Positions 1-5,937 of a DNA stretch of 6,318 nucleotides are shown piece by piece. The notes under the pieces are model-generated. The model did not search any database. It had not been told where the DNA came from and was given only the letters and a program-made list of their open reading frames with translations. The translations under genes and the position numbers were made by a program. Every line of letters begins with the position of its first letter. The stretch's first letter is position 1. The DNA comes from Candidatus Woesearchaeota archaeon (GTDB lineage Archaea > Nanobdellota > Nanobdellia > Woesearchaeales > JAGVYJ01): positions 1 to 6,318 of the forward strand of contig JAGVYJ010000020.1 in the NCBI GenBank assembly GCA_018303315.1. The letters run 5' to 3'.

Positions 1-1658
1 CCTGTCTGCTGGGAAGCGCTGGATAATTCTGATGCCGTGCCGCATACTCCGAGCCAGAGGATATCCTTGGTTGACGCTTCCATGATTTTTCTTATCTTTT
101 CCCTGTACTTCCTTGGATTAACACTGTTCATTGCCATGGCCGCAATGTTGTTGACAAAATACCAGGAATCGCCCCGGTGGTAGCTCTGGTTGTTCTCCCC
201 TGTATGCATGCTGCTGTAATGCGGATGATGCCTTGAGATGGTGGCAAGGCCTCCCCAGTCCAGCCACAGCTCCCCGAGGGCAGCATCAAAGACAATTTCC
301 CATTCCTTCTTCGCCAGAAGCTTCGGATAGGCATAATATGCAAGAAAAATATTCGGGCGCTGTGTTGGGTCAGAGGGGCCGTCCCAGAGCTTCCCTTCCC
401 TGAAAAAAACGTCTTTGACCCTTTTCCTCATGAGCTTTTCCTCATCAGCATACACCGTCTTTTTGGTCAGCCTGCAAAGCAATGCAAGGTACCGCAGCGT
501 CAGGGCCTGGATTTCTATCCTGGCCCCTGCCCTGCCTTCATCCTCCCAGTCCGTGTCCATCCAGGTCTGCTTGTGGCCATTGGTCATCAGCTCGTCTTTG
601 CTGTGGGCTTTCCAGAGCCTGGCAAAATTATGCTCAAGAATCTTTGAAATAATCAGCTTCTCCTTCCTGGTGAAAAGCTTCAGGCACTCGTCCATGCGCA
701 GCGTAAACCACAGCACCCCATCAGCGCTTGCCTCGGCTGTCTCATAGCCCTTATTGTTTATGTTCTTGAGCCTGCCTTCCTCAGTAAGCTGCATCACGGA
801 TTTCTCAAGGATGTTTTTAACCATGCCTGTCTCTCCCATCATAGCCAGTCCTTTGAGGCTTATCATGGTATCCCTGCTCCAGTTCTGGAAGAACCAGGGA
901 AGCCCGGCAAGCAGGCTGTTGTTGGCTATGAGTGCATGCAGGTTGCCTCTGGCAAAAGTCAAAGCAGCCTCATCAGTTACATCAGCCTCATTAACAGGCT
1001 TACTGAATTTCTCTTCAGCCTCTTTCACCACTAAATCCCGATGGAAACCAGCTGTAACGACAATCTTTTTGGCATTAATCCTGACAGCGTCGTAAACCCA
1101 CCAATCAGCAGGGGGAGAATTTCTCTCAACATCTGTCTGATAAGCAACTTCTCGCCATTTGTCTGTCTTAATGAAGCTGCCGTCATGCTTTATGGCTATG
1201 AAAAGGGTGAATTCCTTCTCGCCGCCGGAAGTGTCTTCGCGCTCATCCGATTGCTTCTCAAAGGTAACAAGCACAAGGCCGTGATAAAACAATATTTTGT
1301 AGTTTTTCCCGAATTTCCTTGTGTCATAGCTCTGCCTGCAGTCCAGGCTTATGGTGAAGGATTCTTTATTCTTCGCCTGGAGGATCAGCGAGCTCTCAGA
1401 GAGGTGATATGTTATGGCATTGCTCCTGCTTATCGCATTGATGAGGTTTGGATGGACTTCAACCCTCTCCGGGCTTTCCCCTGTCCCGATGCTGTCGATA
1501 ACCCTGTACATCGTCTCGTTGAAAACAAAGAATCCATCATACCTGCTCCTTTTCAATGTTGGAAGGGAAAAGTAATTGCCCTGATCAGCGAGAAGAAACC
1601 TGGGGCTATCAAGCTCCTTAATTAGTTCACCCCTTTTTCCGTAGCTGACTGTTGTCAT
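1..1658 (-). CDS. Glycogen debranching enzyme (amylo-alpha-1,6-glucosidase, GDE_N + GDE_C), 3' end cut by window edge
   Basis: Predicted to hydrolyse alpha-1,6-linked glucose stubs at glycogen branch points in the cytosol. The frame stays open for 552 codons from the ATG at 1658 to the left edge with no stop. Residues about 1-190 look like the GDE_N beta-domain: an RYDGFFV stretch stands where the family has RYHGLLV. From about residue 235 the (alpha/alpha)6 GDE_C catalytic domain follows, with NWSRDT (259-264), QTWMD (364-368, D368 a likely catalytic acid), GENNQSYHRGDSW (487-499) and GVCGTASEL (537-545, E544 a likely second acid). A charged Asp/Glu/Lys-rich insert lies near residues 130-146. 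Known prokaryotic members are roughly 600-700 residues, so perhaps 50-120 residues are missing. There is no GH13-type transferase domain, unlike the eukaryotic bifunctional enzyme. The start overlaps the stop of the upstream GalT-like gene (ATGA), indicating translational coupling. Family call is firm; catalytic residue assignment is by motif position only. Confidence 0.93.
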   Translation of the reverse strand, partial: MTTVSYGKRGELIKELDSPRFLLADQGNYFSLPTLKRSRYDGFFVFNETMYRVIDSIGTGESPERVEVHPNLINAISRSNAITYHLSESSLILQAKNKESFTISLDCRQSYDTRKFGKNYKILFYHGLVLVTFEKQSDEREDTSGGEKEFTLFIAIKHDGSFIKTDKWREVAYQTDVERNSPPADWWVYDAVRINAKKIVVTAGFHRDLVVKEAEEKFSKPVNEADVTDEAALTFARGNLHALIANNSLLAGLPWFFQNWSRDTMISLKGLAMMGETGMVKNILEKSVMQLTEEGRLKNINNKGYETAEASADGVLWFTLRMDECLKLFTRKEKLIISKILEHNFARLWKAHSKDELMTNGHKQTWMDTDWEDEGRAGARIEIQALTLRYLALLCRLTKKTVYADEEKLMRKRVKDVFFREGKLWDGPSDPTQRPNIFLAYYAYPKLLAKKEWEIVFDAALGELWLDWGGLATISRHHPHYSSMHTGENNQSYHRGDSWYFVNNIAAMAMNSVNPRKYREKIRKIMEASTKDILWLGVCGTASELSSASQQT

Positions 1659-2587
1659 TTCCTGTAAAACTTTGCAGCATCCTCCGGGAGCACGGTGTTG
1701 ATTATGGTGTCTGTGCCTATCTCAAACCCTGCCCAGGTAGACAGCCTGGGGCATATATTGACGTGGAAATGCAGCTCCTTTCCCTTTGGGGCGTTGTGAA
1801 CAAAGAAATTATATGGAGTATCAATGCTGCCGAGCTTTTTCAGTATCCCGTGCATGGCTTCTGCCAGCATGTGCCTTCCTTCACGGTTCAGCTCTGTAAT
1901 GCTGTTCAGGTGCTTCCTTGGAAGAATCATCACCTCATACTGGAACCTTGAGGCATAGGGAGCAAACCACACAAATGACCGGTTGCCGCCGATAAACCTT
2001 GCTCCCCTTGCTTCTTTTCTTGCAATAGAACAGTAAGGGCAGCCCCGGAACTTCCTGGCAGCCTTCACCTCCTCTTCCACCAGGCGAGGAACCTTGTTAT
2101 AGGCGACAATCTGGGTATGGGTATGCTGGATTGAAGTGCCCGCCTCTGCCTTGTAGTTCTTGAACACAAGCACATACTTTATGCTTTTCCCTCTCTGCAG
2201 GGATGCAATCCTTTCCTGATAGACCCCAATCACATTAGCCAGTTTTCCTGCGCTCAGATTGTGCAGCTGCTTGCTGTGGTGAGGGGTTTCAACGACAACT
2301 TCATGGCTGCCATAGGCACTTGCATGAGTGAAAAATCTCCCGGAGTTCTTGACCTCCGGGCTGCCTTTCCTCTCAACAGCAGGAAACTTGTTAGGAAACC
2401 ACCTTATTGTCCAGTCAGGCCTGTCCCGGCCTATCTCAGGTGGTGTCATATTCTCGTTGCCCTTGCAGAAAAAACAGGCTTCGCTGCTTTCAGGGCCGCT
2501 AGCCTTCTTCACCTGCCTAGGCCTTTTCCCCCTTCCGGGAGCAAAGATAACCCACCTGTCGAGAAAGTAATCCCTGCGCAATTCCAT
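1655..2587 (-). CDS. galT: Galactose-1-phosphate uridylyltransferase (GalT-like, HIT superfamily)
   Basis: Complete 310-residue protein. GalT exchanges UMP between UDP-glucose and galactose-1-phosphate through a uridylyl-histidine intermediate. The sequence shows the first zinc cysteines in ACFFCKGNE (C38, C41) followed by TPPEIGR. A second CxxC is at C183/C186 (GCPYCS). The active-site segment is AGTSIQHTHTQ, with H155 and H157 aligning with the HPH of E. coli GalT, so H157 is the likely nucleophile and Q159 the conserved glutamine. The C-terminal ELHFHVNICPRL (H273, H275) is also typical. Family length is about 310-350 residues. The usual proline of HPHxQ is threonine here, as in some relatives. 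The ATG at 2587 gives the expected N-terminus; an upstream ATG at 2595 is out of frame. It lies 42 nt behind the glycogen synthase and overlaps the debranching gene by 4 nt. An ADP-glucose phosphorylase or another nucleotidylyltransferase of the same fold is the main alternative. Confidence 0.88.
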   Translation of the reverse strand: MELRRDYFLDRWVIFAPGRGKRPRQVKKASGPESSEACFFCKGNENMTPPEIGRDRPDWTIRWFPNKFPAVERKGSPEVKNSGRFFTHASAYGSHEVVVETPHHSKQLHNLSAGKLANVIGVYQERIASLQRGKSIKYVLVFKNYKAEAGTSIQHTHTQIVAYNKVPRLVEEEVKAARKFRGCPYCSIARKEARGARFIGGNRSFVWFAPYASRFQYEVMILPRKHLNSITELNREGRHMLAEAMHGILKKLGSIDTPYNFFVHNAPKGKELHFHVNICPRLSTWAGFEIGTDTIINTVLPEDAAKFYRK

Positions 2588-2607
2588 GGCTTCATTTTAG
2601 CAAGGAC

Positions 2608-2616
2608 TATTTATAT
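2608..2616 (-). promoter_or_regulatory. TATA box for galT (probably leaderless)
   Basis: The minus strand reads ATATAAATA in the 42-nt gap between the glycogen synthase stop and the galT start. Its centre is 25 nt from the A of the galT ATG, the distance expected when archaeal transcription starts at or next to the start codon. No Shine-Dalgarno-like sequence precedes the ATG, which agrees with a leaderless transcript. It could act as an internal promoter on top of read-through from the upstream gene. This is a motif-and-spacing call only. Confidence 0.5.
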
Positions 2617-2629
2617 GGTTTTTGTAAAC

Positions 2630-4417
2630 TCAAGAAAAAACCTTGTTCACTGCGGCATTCTGGGCTTCGATGTATTGCCTTACAAGCTTGCCCCAGTCAG
2701 TCAGGCTGGCCTGACGCTTTGCCTCTATCTTGTTCTGGATGCGCTCCTCCTTGCTGTATTGCGAATAGCGGTGCAGCACCTCTGCAAGCTCATTGACTAC
2801 CTCGTCATCGCTCCTTCCAAACCTTTTCACCACGAAGATGCCCGGGAACTGGGGTACCAGGCACTCATTGCAGATGTACCTGCCAAATCCGGCGAGGTCA
2901 GTGGTGACTGAGGCAACGCCCAGCGCAGCGCTTTCCAGGGGGGTGTAGCCCCATGGCTCATAGTAGCTTGGGAATACCCCAAGATGGCCCCCCATTATGC
3001 CTTCATGATAGCTCAAATCAAGAAGCTGATCCGCGCCAGTGAGATATATTGGGTAGAATATCACCTTAACCCTGTCGCCAGAGCTGTTCTGGAGCTTGGC
3101 TTCCCTGAGACCATTGAGTATTGGGTCGTTTTGCTCGTCGTGCAAATCATGCGTGCATACAGGAGGGTTGTTCTGGCGCAGGAACCTCAGCACCTTTTTC
3201 TTTATCTGGAACATTGTCTGCTCTCCAAGGATGCTGCTTGCTGTGACAGGCTTCTGTGCAATAATGGAGTAGAGCAAACGCTCGTGTATCTGGCTATGCT
3301 CTTCCTCAAATTCGTCGATAATGTCCTTGAAAAAGGACTCGTTCTCCAGTATCTCGAGCTTAATCTGTTTCACATTGGCCGGAATAAAGAAAAATGTTAC
3401 AATAGTTGTATCTGACTTGGCTTCCTTAAGGAGGTCATTCAGCTTCGCCAGGGCCCTGATAAAAATGTCAAGCCCCTTGTTCCTGAACTCATACCTGGCA
3501 AAGGTGGAGAATATCAGCGTCTTGTCAAGCTCAAAAGTGTAGTAAGGGAAGAAATATGACAGGAGGAATTTCTTGTAATTGGCCTTAATCTTGCTGTGCT
3601 CTATGGCAGCATCCTCTATCGTTGGGAACTGCTTCATATCCAGGCCATTAGGGAGCAGGAAATCTGCCTTCCTTTCAAGAAGGTGCTCAGCCTCAATCGC
3701 TGTAATCTCGCTGACAGTGGTGAAGACATCCGCATTCTGGCAGCAGGCTTTTTCCAGAAGATGCTTTGCCTGCACGCCAAACCTGTAAGCCTCTTTTCTT
3801 GGCTCAAGCTGGGACAGCAATGAATACAGGTCCACATTATTCCCGGCAAGCACTCTTCCCAGCACAGTTGCGTGCGTGGTGAAAACAGTGCCGACTCTGG
3901 CCTTGTTTGCCTTCAGGTAAAGGACAGCAGTGCCTGCAAGCCACTCATGGCAATGAATTGCTATTTTCCTGCCAGGCAGCTGGCTGCTGATTTCCTGCAG
4001 GAGCATGCCCACAGCATATGCCCACACAACAGGCTCGTCAAAATCAGGGGGGCTCTGCCATGAATCAACCTTGAACCATTCCCACAGATTCTTTTTGACC
4101 TCGTCCCTTTTTTCGCTGAATTTTCCGAATTCTATGAGTATGCAATTGGGCTGTCCGCCCACAAGCCAGGAGCCGTAATGGCAAGCCAATCCCCTGCTGC
4201 TCAGGGCATCAAAGGCTTTCCTCAGGAACTCCGGCGGGCTTTTCTCCTCGAACTCTGTCTTGGCACTGCCCGGGAAATACGGGCCAATCACATAGTAATT
4301 GCTTCCATAGTATGCAAGCATTGCCTCTGCCTTGCTCTTCACCACTGTGTATATGCCACCGACTTTGTTGCACACCTCCCAGGATGCCTCGAAAAGAAAA
4401 TCAGCGTTTGGTTTCAC
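2630..4417 (-). CDS. Glycogen synthase, GT3 family (eukaryote-type, UDP-glucose dependent)
   Basis: Complete 595-residue cytosolic GT-B retaining glucosyltransferase, predicted to add glucose from UDP-glucose to the non-reducing ends of glycogen. GT3 hallmarks run the full length: FEASWEVCNKVGGIYTVV (9-26), HCHEWLAG (155-162), TTHATVLGR (180-188, H182), RYEFRNKGLDIFI (308-320, R308 and K314 matching the nucleotide-sugar Arg/Lys pair), a helical insert near 348-430 typical of GT3, and PSYYEPWGYTPLES (483-496) with the E487-x7-E495 pair, then TTDLAGFG. The start is GTG at 4417: an in-frame TGA sits only 12 nt upstream, and the conserved N-terminal motif begins at residue 9. The ATG at 4439 is out of frame. 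The C-terminal helix that carries the arginine cluster for glucose-6-phosphate control in yeast and animals is here EERIQNKIEAKRQ (557-569), with few of those arginines. First gene of the leftward operon. Confidence 0.95.
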   Translation of the reverse strand: MKPNADFLFEASWEVCNKVGGIYTVVKSKAEAMLAYYGSNYYVIGPYFPGSAKTEFEEKSPPEFLRKAFDALSSRGLACHYGSWLVGGQPNCILIEFGKFSEKRDEVKKNLWEWFKVDSWQSPPDFDEPVVWAYAVGMLLQEISSQLPGRKIAIHCHEWLAGTAVLYLKANKARVGTVFTTHATVLGRVLAGNNVDLYSLLSQLEPRKEAYRFGVQAKHLLEKACCQNADVFTTVSEITAIEAEHLLERKADFLLPNGLDMKQFPTIEDAAIEHSKIKANYKKFLLSYFFPYYTFELDKTLIFSTFARYEFRNKGLDIFIRALAKLNDLLKEAKSDTTIVTFFFIPANVKQIKLEILENESFFKDIIDEFEEEHSQIHERLLYSIIAQKPVTASSILGEQTMFQIKKKVLRFLRQNNPPVCTHDLHDEQNDPILNGLREAKLQNSSGDRVKVIFYPIYLTGADQLLDLSYHEGIMGGHLGVFPSYYEPWGYTPLESAALGVASVTTDLAGFGRYICNECLVPQFPGIFVVKRFGRSDDEVVNELAEVLHRYSQYSKEERIQNKIEAKRQASLTDWGKLVRQYIEAQNAAVNKVFS

Positions 4418-4440
4418 AGCAACCAGTCAACCAAGCCATC

Positions 4441-4455
4441 TTTATAAACTTTTTA
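4441..4455 (-). promoter_or_regulatory. BRE + TATA promoter of the glycogen synthase (leaderless)
   Basis: On the minus strand a purine-rich TAAAAAG (4455-4449) directly precedes TTTATAAA (4448-4441), a good archaeal BRE/TATA pair. The TATA centre lies about 27 nt from the GTG at 4417, so transcription should begin at or within a few bases of the start codon. There is no ribosome-binding site before the GTG, which supports a leaderless message. Confidence 0.65.
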
Positions 4456-4456
4456 C

Positions 4457-4469
4457 ACTACTTAATAGT
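4457..4469. repeat. Short imperfect inverted repeat next to the leftward promoter
   Basis: ACTA (4457-4460) and TAGT (4466-4469) form a small inverted repeat around cttaa, immediately upstream of the BRE of the minus-strand promoter. The position would suit a regulator-binding site. Four-base arms in AT-rich DNA can easily arise by chance, so this is weak. Confidence 0.2.
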
Positions 4470-4483
4470 ATCTCCAAAAGTGG

Positions 4484-4508
4484 GTTTCTCATAGTGAAAT
4501 GAAAAAAC
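4484..4508. repeat. Imperfect inverted repeat in the divergent control region
   Basis: GTTTCTCAT (4484-4492) and ATGAAAAAAC (4499-4508) are nearly reverse complements around a 6-nt spacer; they differ by one mismatch and one extra A/T base. The right arm runs into the region just upstream of the plus-strand TATA box, where a repressor or activator of the GT4-GH57 side could bind. Assigned by eye only. Confidence 0.3.
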
Positions 4509-4517
4509 TTATATATA
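4501..4517 (+). promoter_or_regulatory. BRE + TATA promoter driving the rightward genes
   Basis: GAAAAAAC (4501-4508) is a purine-rich BRE-like element, followed by TTATATATA (4509-4517). A start site near 4538 is expected, which would leave a leader of roughly 40 nt before the micro-ORF at 4576 and about 120 nt before the GT4 start. Two other TATA-like stretches lie closer to the GT4 gene (about 4593-4602 and 4617-4624), so which one is used cannot be decided from sequence. Confidence 0.55.
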
Positions 4518-4563
4518 TCATTTAAGAAGGATATGTTGCGGAGAGAAAACCTGCATTAGTTTA

Positions 4564-4570
4564 GAGAGGA
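4564..4570 (+). promoter_or_regulatory. Ribosome-binding site of the candidate micro-ORF
   Basis: GAGAGGA contains a GAGG core that can pair with the pyrimidine-rich 3' end of 16S rRNA. It ends 5 nt before the ATG at 4576 (6 nt from the last G of the core), a normal spacing. It is the main reason to take the short reading frame behind it seriously. Confidence 0.5.
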
Positions 4571-4575
4571 AAGCC

Positions 4576-4662
4576 ATGATTAAAGCACAGTCTAAATATT
4601 TAGTACACCTTTCTGAATTTAAACTTCCATCAGATTCGAAACTAATTGGTGATACCGTTTGA
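4576..4662 (+). CDS. Candidate 28-residue micro-ORF coupled to the GT4 gene
   Basis: An ATG-initiated frame of 28 codons begins MIKAQSKYLV and ends KLIGDTV. Its TGA at 4660-4662 overlaps the TTG start of the GT4 gene as TTGA, the same coupling geometry as the ATGA overlap between galT and the debranching gene. A GAGAGGA ribosome-binding site precedes it, and the ribosome-binding site of the GT4 gene lies inside its last codons. The peptide is mildly basic, with no membrane segment, cysteine pair or family I recognise. Its codons (AAA, TTA, TCT, CTT) are much more AT-rich than those of the neighbours, so it may be a regulatory leader, or it may be untranslated leader with a chance frame. Real coding status is uncertain. 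Confidence 0.4.
   Translation: MIKAQSKYLVHLSEFKLPSDSKLIGDTV
4592..4603. repeat. Perfect 12-bp palindrome CTAAATATTTAG
   Basis: CTAAATATTTAG is its own reverse complement. It lies about 56-67 nt upstream of the GT4 start and contains a TATA-like core, TAAATATTTA. It could be an operator, or an alternative TATA box giving a start near 4622 and a 35-40 nt leader. It may also be only a chance palindrome in AT-rich sequence. Confidence 0.3.
4648..4653 (+). promoter_or_regulatory. Ribosome-binding site GGTGAT deciding the TTG start of the GT4 gene
   Basis: GGTGAT is complementary to AUCACC near the 3' end of archaeal 16S rRNA and lies 5 nt before the TTG at 4659. An in-frame TGA at 4650-4652, inside this site, rules out any start further upstream. 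The site therefore favours TTG 4659 over the internal GTG (4665) or ATG (4671). Confidence 0.65.
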
Positions 4663-5873
4663 GGGTGCTGATGTTTGGCTGGGAGTTCCCTCCCAATAAT
4701 TCAGGCGGCCTTGGCACTGCCTGCTTTGGCCTCACCAAGGGCCTGGCGGAGCAGGGGGTTGAAGTGCTTTTTGTCGTGCCAACCTCAGACATTGAGCATA
4801 ATTACCCTCACCTGAAGAAATTCATAATCGCGGACGATAACCGCACTTTGAAAGCTGCTGGCAGGAAGGGTCTGCTTACAGCCTACATGACCAGCGGCCA
4901 GTACATTCTTGAGAGGGGCAGGTACAAGGGAAAGGCAATATACGGCCAGGACCTTTTTTCGGAAGTAAGCCGGTATGCCCATGCTGCCGGCCTTATAGCT
5001 CAGAACGAGGACTTTGATATCATCCATGCCCACGACTGGATGAGCTTCGGGGCAGGCGTGCATGCAAAGCAGAAGACAGGCAAGCCTCTGATAGTTCACG
5101 TTCATGCCACAGAATTCGACAGGACAGGAGGCCATCCAAACCAGTACGTTTATGACATGGAAAGACATGGCATGCATGCAGCTGACCTCATTATTTCTGT
5201 AAGCAACTACACCAAGAACATGATTGTCAACCACTATGGAATTGAGCCGAATAAGGTTAAGGTAGTGCACAATTCGGTTGATGTCGGCTACCCATCTTCC
5301 GGGCAGTCCAGGCTGCCCACAGGGGACAAAGTGGTTCTGTTCCTTGGCAGGATGACCCTCCAGAAAGGGCCTGACTACTTCCTGGCAGCTGCAAGGCGCG
5401 TTCTTGAGGTCATTCCGAATGTGACTTTCGTTATGGCAGGCACCGGTGACATGGCGCCTCAGATTATCAGAAGAGCAGCCGAACTTGGTATAGCCCACAA
5501 AGTGCTCTTTACAGGTTTTCTCTCCGGTGAAGAACTTTCTCGGGCTTACCAAATGGCTGACCTCTATGTAATGCCGTCTGTATCCGAGCCTTTCGGGCTT
5601 ACTGCCCTTGAGGCGATGCAGCACGGCACACCGGTGCTTATTTCCAAGCAGAGCGGGGTCTCTGAGGTGGTGAGGCACTGCCTGAAGGTTGATTTCTGGG
5701 ATATCGACCTTATGGCAGGCAAGATTATTGCCATTCTCAGGCATCCAGAGCTCCTGAACAGCATGAAGCAGAATTCCATAAAGGAGATTTCAGGCCTGTC
5801 CTGGTCAAAGCCGGCCAGGGAATGCCTCCAGGCATATAATACTTTACTTGCCAGTAGTCAACAAAAAGCCTAG
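4659..5873 (+). CDS. GT4-family glycosyltransferase (glycogen synthase-like, GT-B fold)
   Basis: Complete 404-residue retaining GT-B glycosyltransferase. The N-terminal half has the acceptor-domain signature MRVLMFGWEFPPNNSGGLG (1-19) with the glycine loop G16-G19, HAHDW (123-127) and HVHATEFDR (147-155). The C-terminal nucleotide-sugar domain (Glycos_transf_1) has FLGRMTLQKGPDYF (228-241, R231 and K236), MAGTGDM (259-265) and VSEPFGLTALEAM (308-320), carrying the E310-x7-E318 pair. This GT4 type is often found next to GH57 amylases and debranching enzymes, as here, so an alpha-1,4-glucan-forming role is likely; donor and acceptor cannot be read from the sequence. The TTG start gives the conserved N-terminus and has a GGTGAT site. 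The GH57 gene follows after 64 nt on the same strand. Not GT5 GlgA: the N-terminal KTGGL signature is absent. A transferase for another polysaccharide remains possible. Confidence 0.87.
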   Translation: MRVLMFGWEFPPNNSGGLGTACFGLTKGLAEQGVEVLFVVPTSDIEHNYPHLKKFIIADDNRTLKAAGRKGLLTAYMTSGQYILERGRYKGKAIYGQDLFSEVSRYAHAAGLIAQNEDFDIIHAHDWMSFGAGVHAKQKTGKPLIVHVHATEFDRTGGHPNQYVYDMERHGMHAADLIISVSNYTKNMIVNHYGIEPNKVKVVHNSVDVGYPSSGQSRLPTGDKVVLFLGRMTLQKGPDYFLAAARRVLEVIPNVTFVMAGTGDMAPQIIRRAAELGIAHKVLFTGFLSGEELSRAYQMADLYVMPSVSEPFGLTALEAMQHGTPVLISKQSGVSEVVRHCLKVDFWDIDLMAGKIIAILRHPELLNSMKQNSIKEISGLSWSKPARECLQAYNTLLASSQQKA

Positions 5874-5886
5874 TTATCACCAATAG

Positions 5887-5896
5887 TTTTTTATAC
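5887..5896 (+). promoter_or_regulatory. T-rich element: possible terminator of the GT4 gene and/or TATA box of the GH57 gene
   Basis: Thirteen nucleotides after the GT4 stop comes T6 (5887-5892) followed by ATAC. A T-run after a stop codon is enough for archaeal transcription termination. The same stretch contains TTTATA, which as a TATA box would place a start near 5918, leaving a leader of about 20 nt before the TTG at 5938. The two readings are not exclusive, and read-through from the GT4 gene cannot be excluded. Confidence 0.35.
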
Positions 5897-5925
5897 TTCT
5901 GCCTGTTTAGTGATAAGGGTATTTC

Positions 5926-5930
5926 GGGGG
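5926..5930 (+). promoter_or_regulatory. Weak ribosome-binding site of the GH57 gene
   Basis: GGGGG ends 7 nt before the TTG at 5938, with only A/T-rich sequence otherwise nearby. It can pair partly with a CCUCC anti-Shine-Dalgarno sequence, so it supports TTG 5938, but it is not a classical GGAGG site. Confidence 0.35.
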
Positions 5931-5937
5931 AAATGCA

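Noticed and set aside
128..343. A 71-codon minus-strand frame starting MHIMPIRSFW
   Set aside because: It is in a different frame from the debranching gene on the same strand, which shows the conserved GENNQSYHRGDSW and GTASE motifs here. It is not evidence of a frameshift, as the main frame stays open to the edge.
1041..1625. A 194-codon plus-strand frame antisense to the debranching enzyme gene
   Set aside because: No domain or ribosome-binding site; the opposite strand encodes an uninterrupted GDE protein through this region.
2261..2911. A 216-codon plus-strand frame across galT, the gap and the end of the glycogen synthase
   Set aside because: It spans two well-supported minus-strand genes and has no family motifs; shadow frame.
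4437..4439. ATG on the minus strand upstream of the glycogen synthase as its start
   Set aside because: It is out of frame with the gene and lies inside the expected promoter-to-start spacing.
4533..4559. An 8-codon frame (MLRRENLH) just downstream of the rightward TATA box
   Set aside because: It could be a leaderless upstream peptide, but the TATA-to-ATG distance (about 20 nt) is short and a frame this small is expected by chance.
4449..4658. Possible RNA gene or riboswitch in the intergenic region
   Set aside because: No tRNA arms, no extended stem structures and very low apparent GC content; only short inverted repeats are visible.
4785..5744. A 319-codon open frame on the minus strand, antisense to the GT4 gene
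   Set aside because: It lies fully inside a gene with complete GT-B motifs; its own translation is rich in Cys, His and Val with no recognisable domain, and it has no promoter. It is a by-product of codon composition.
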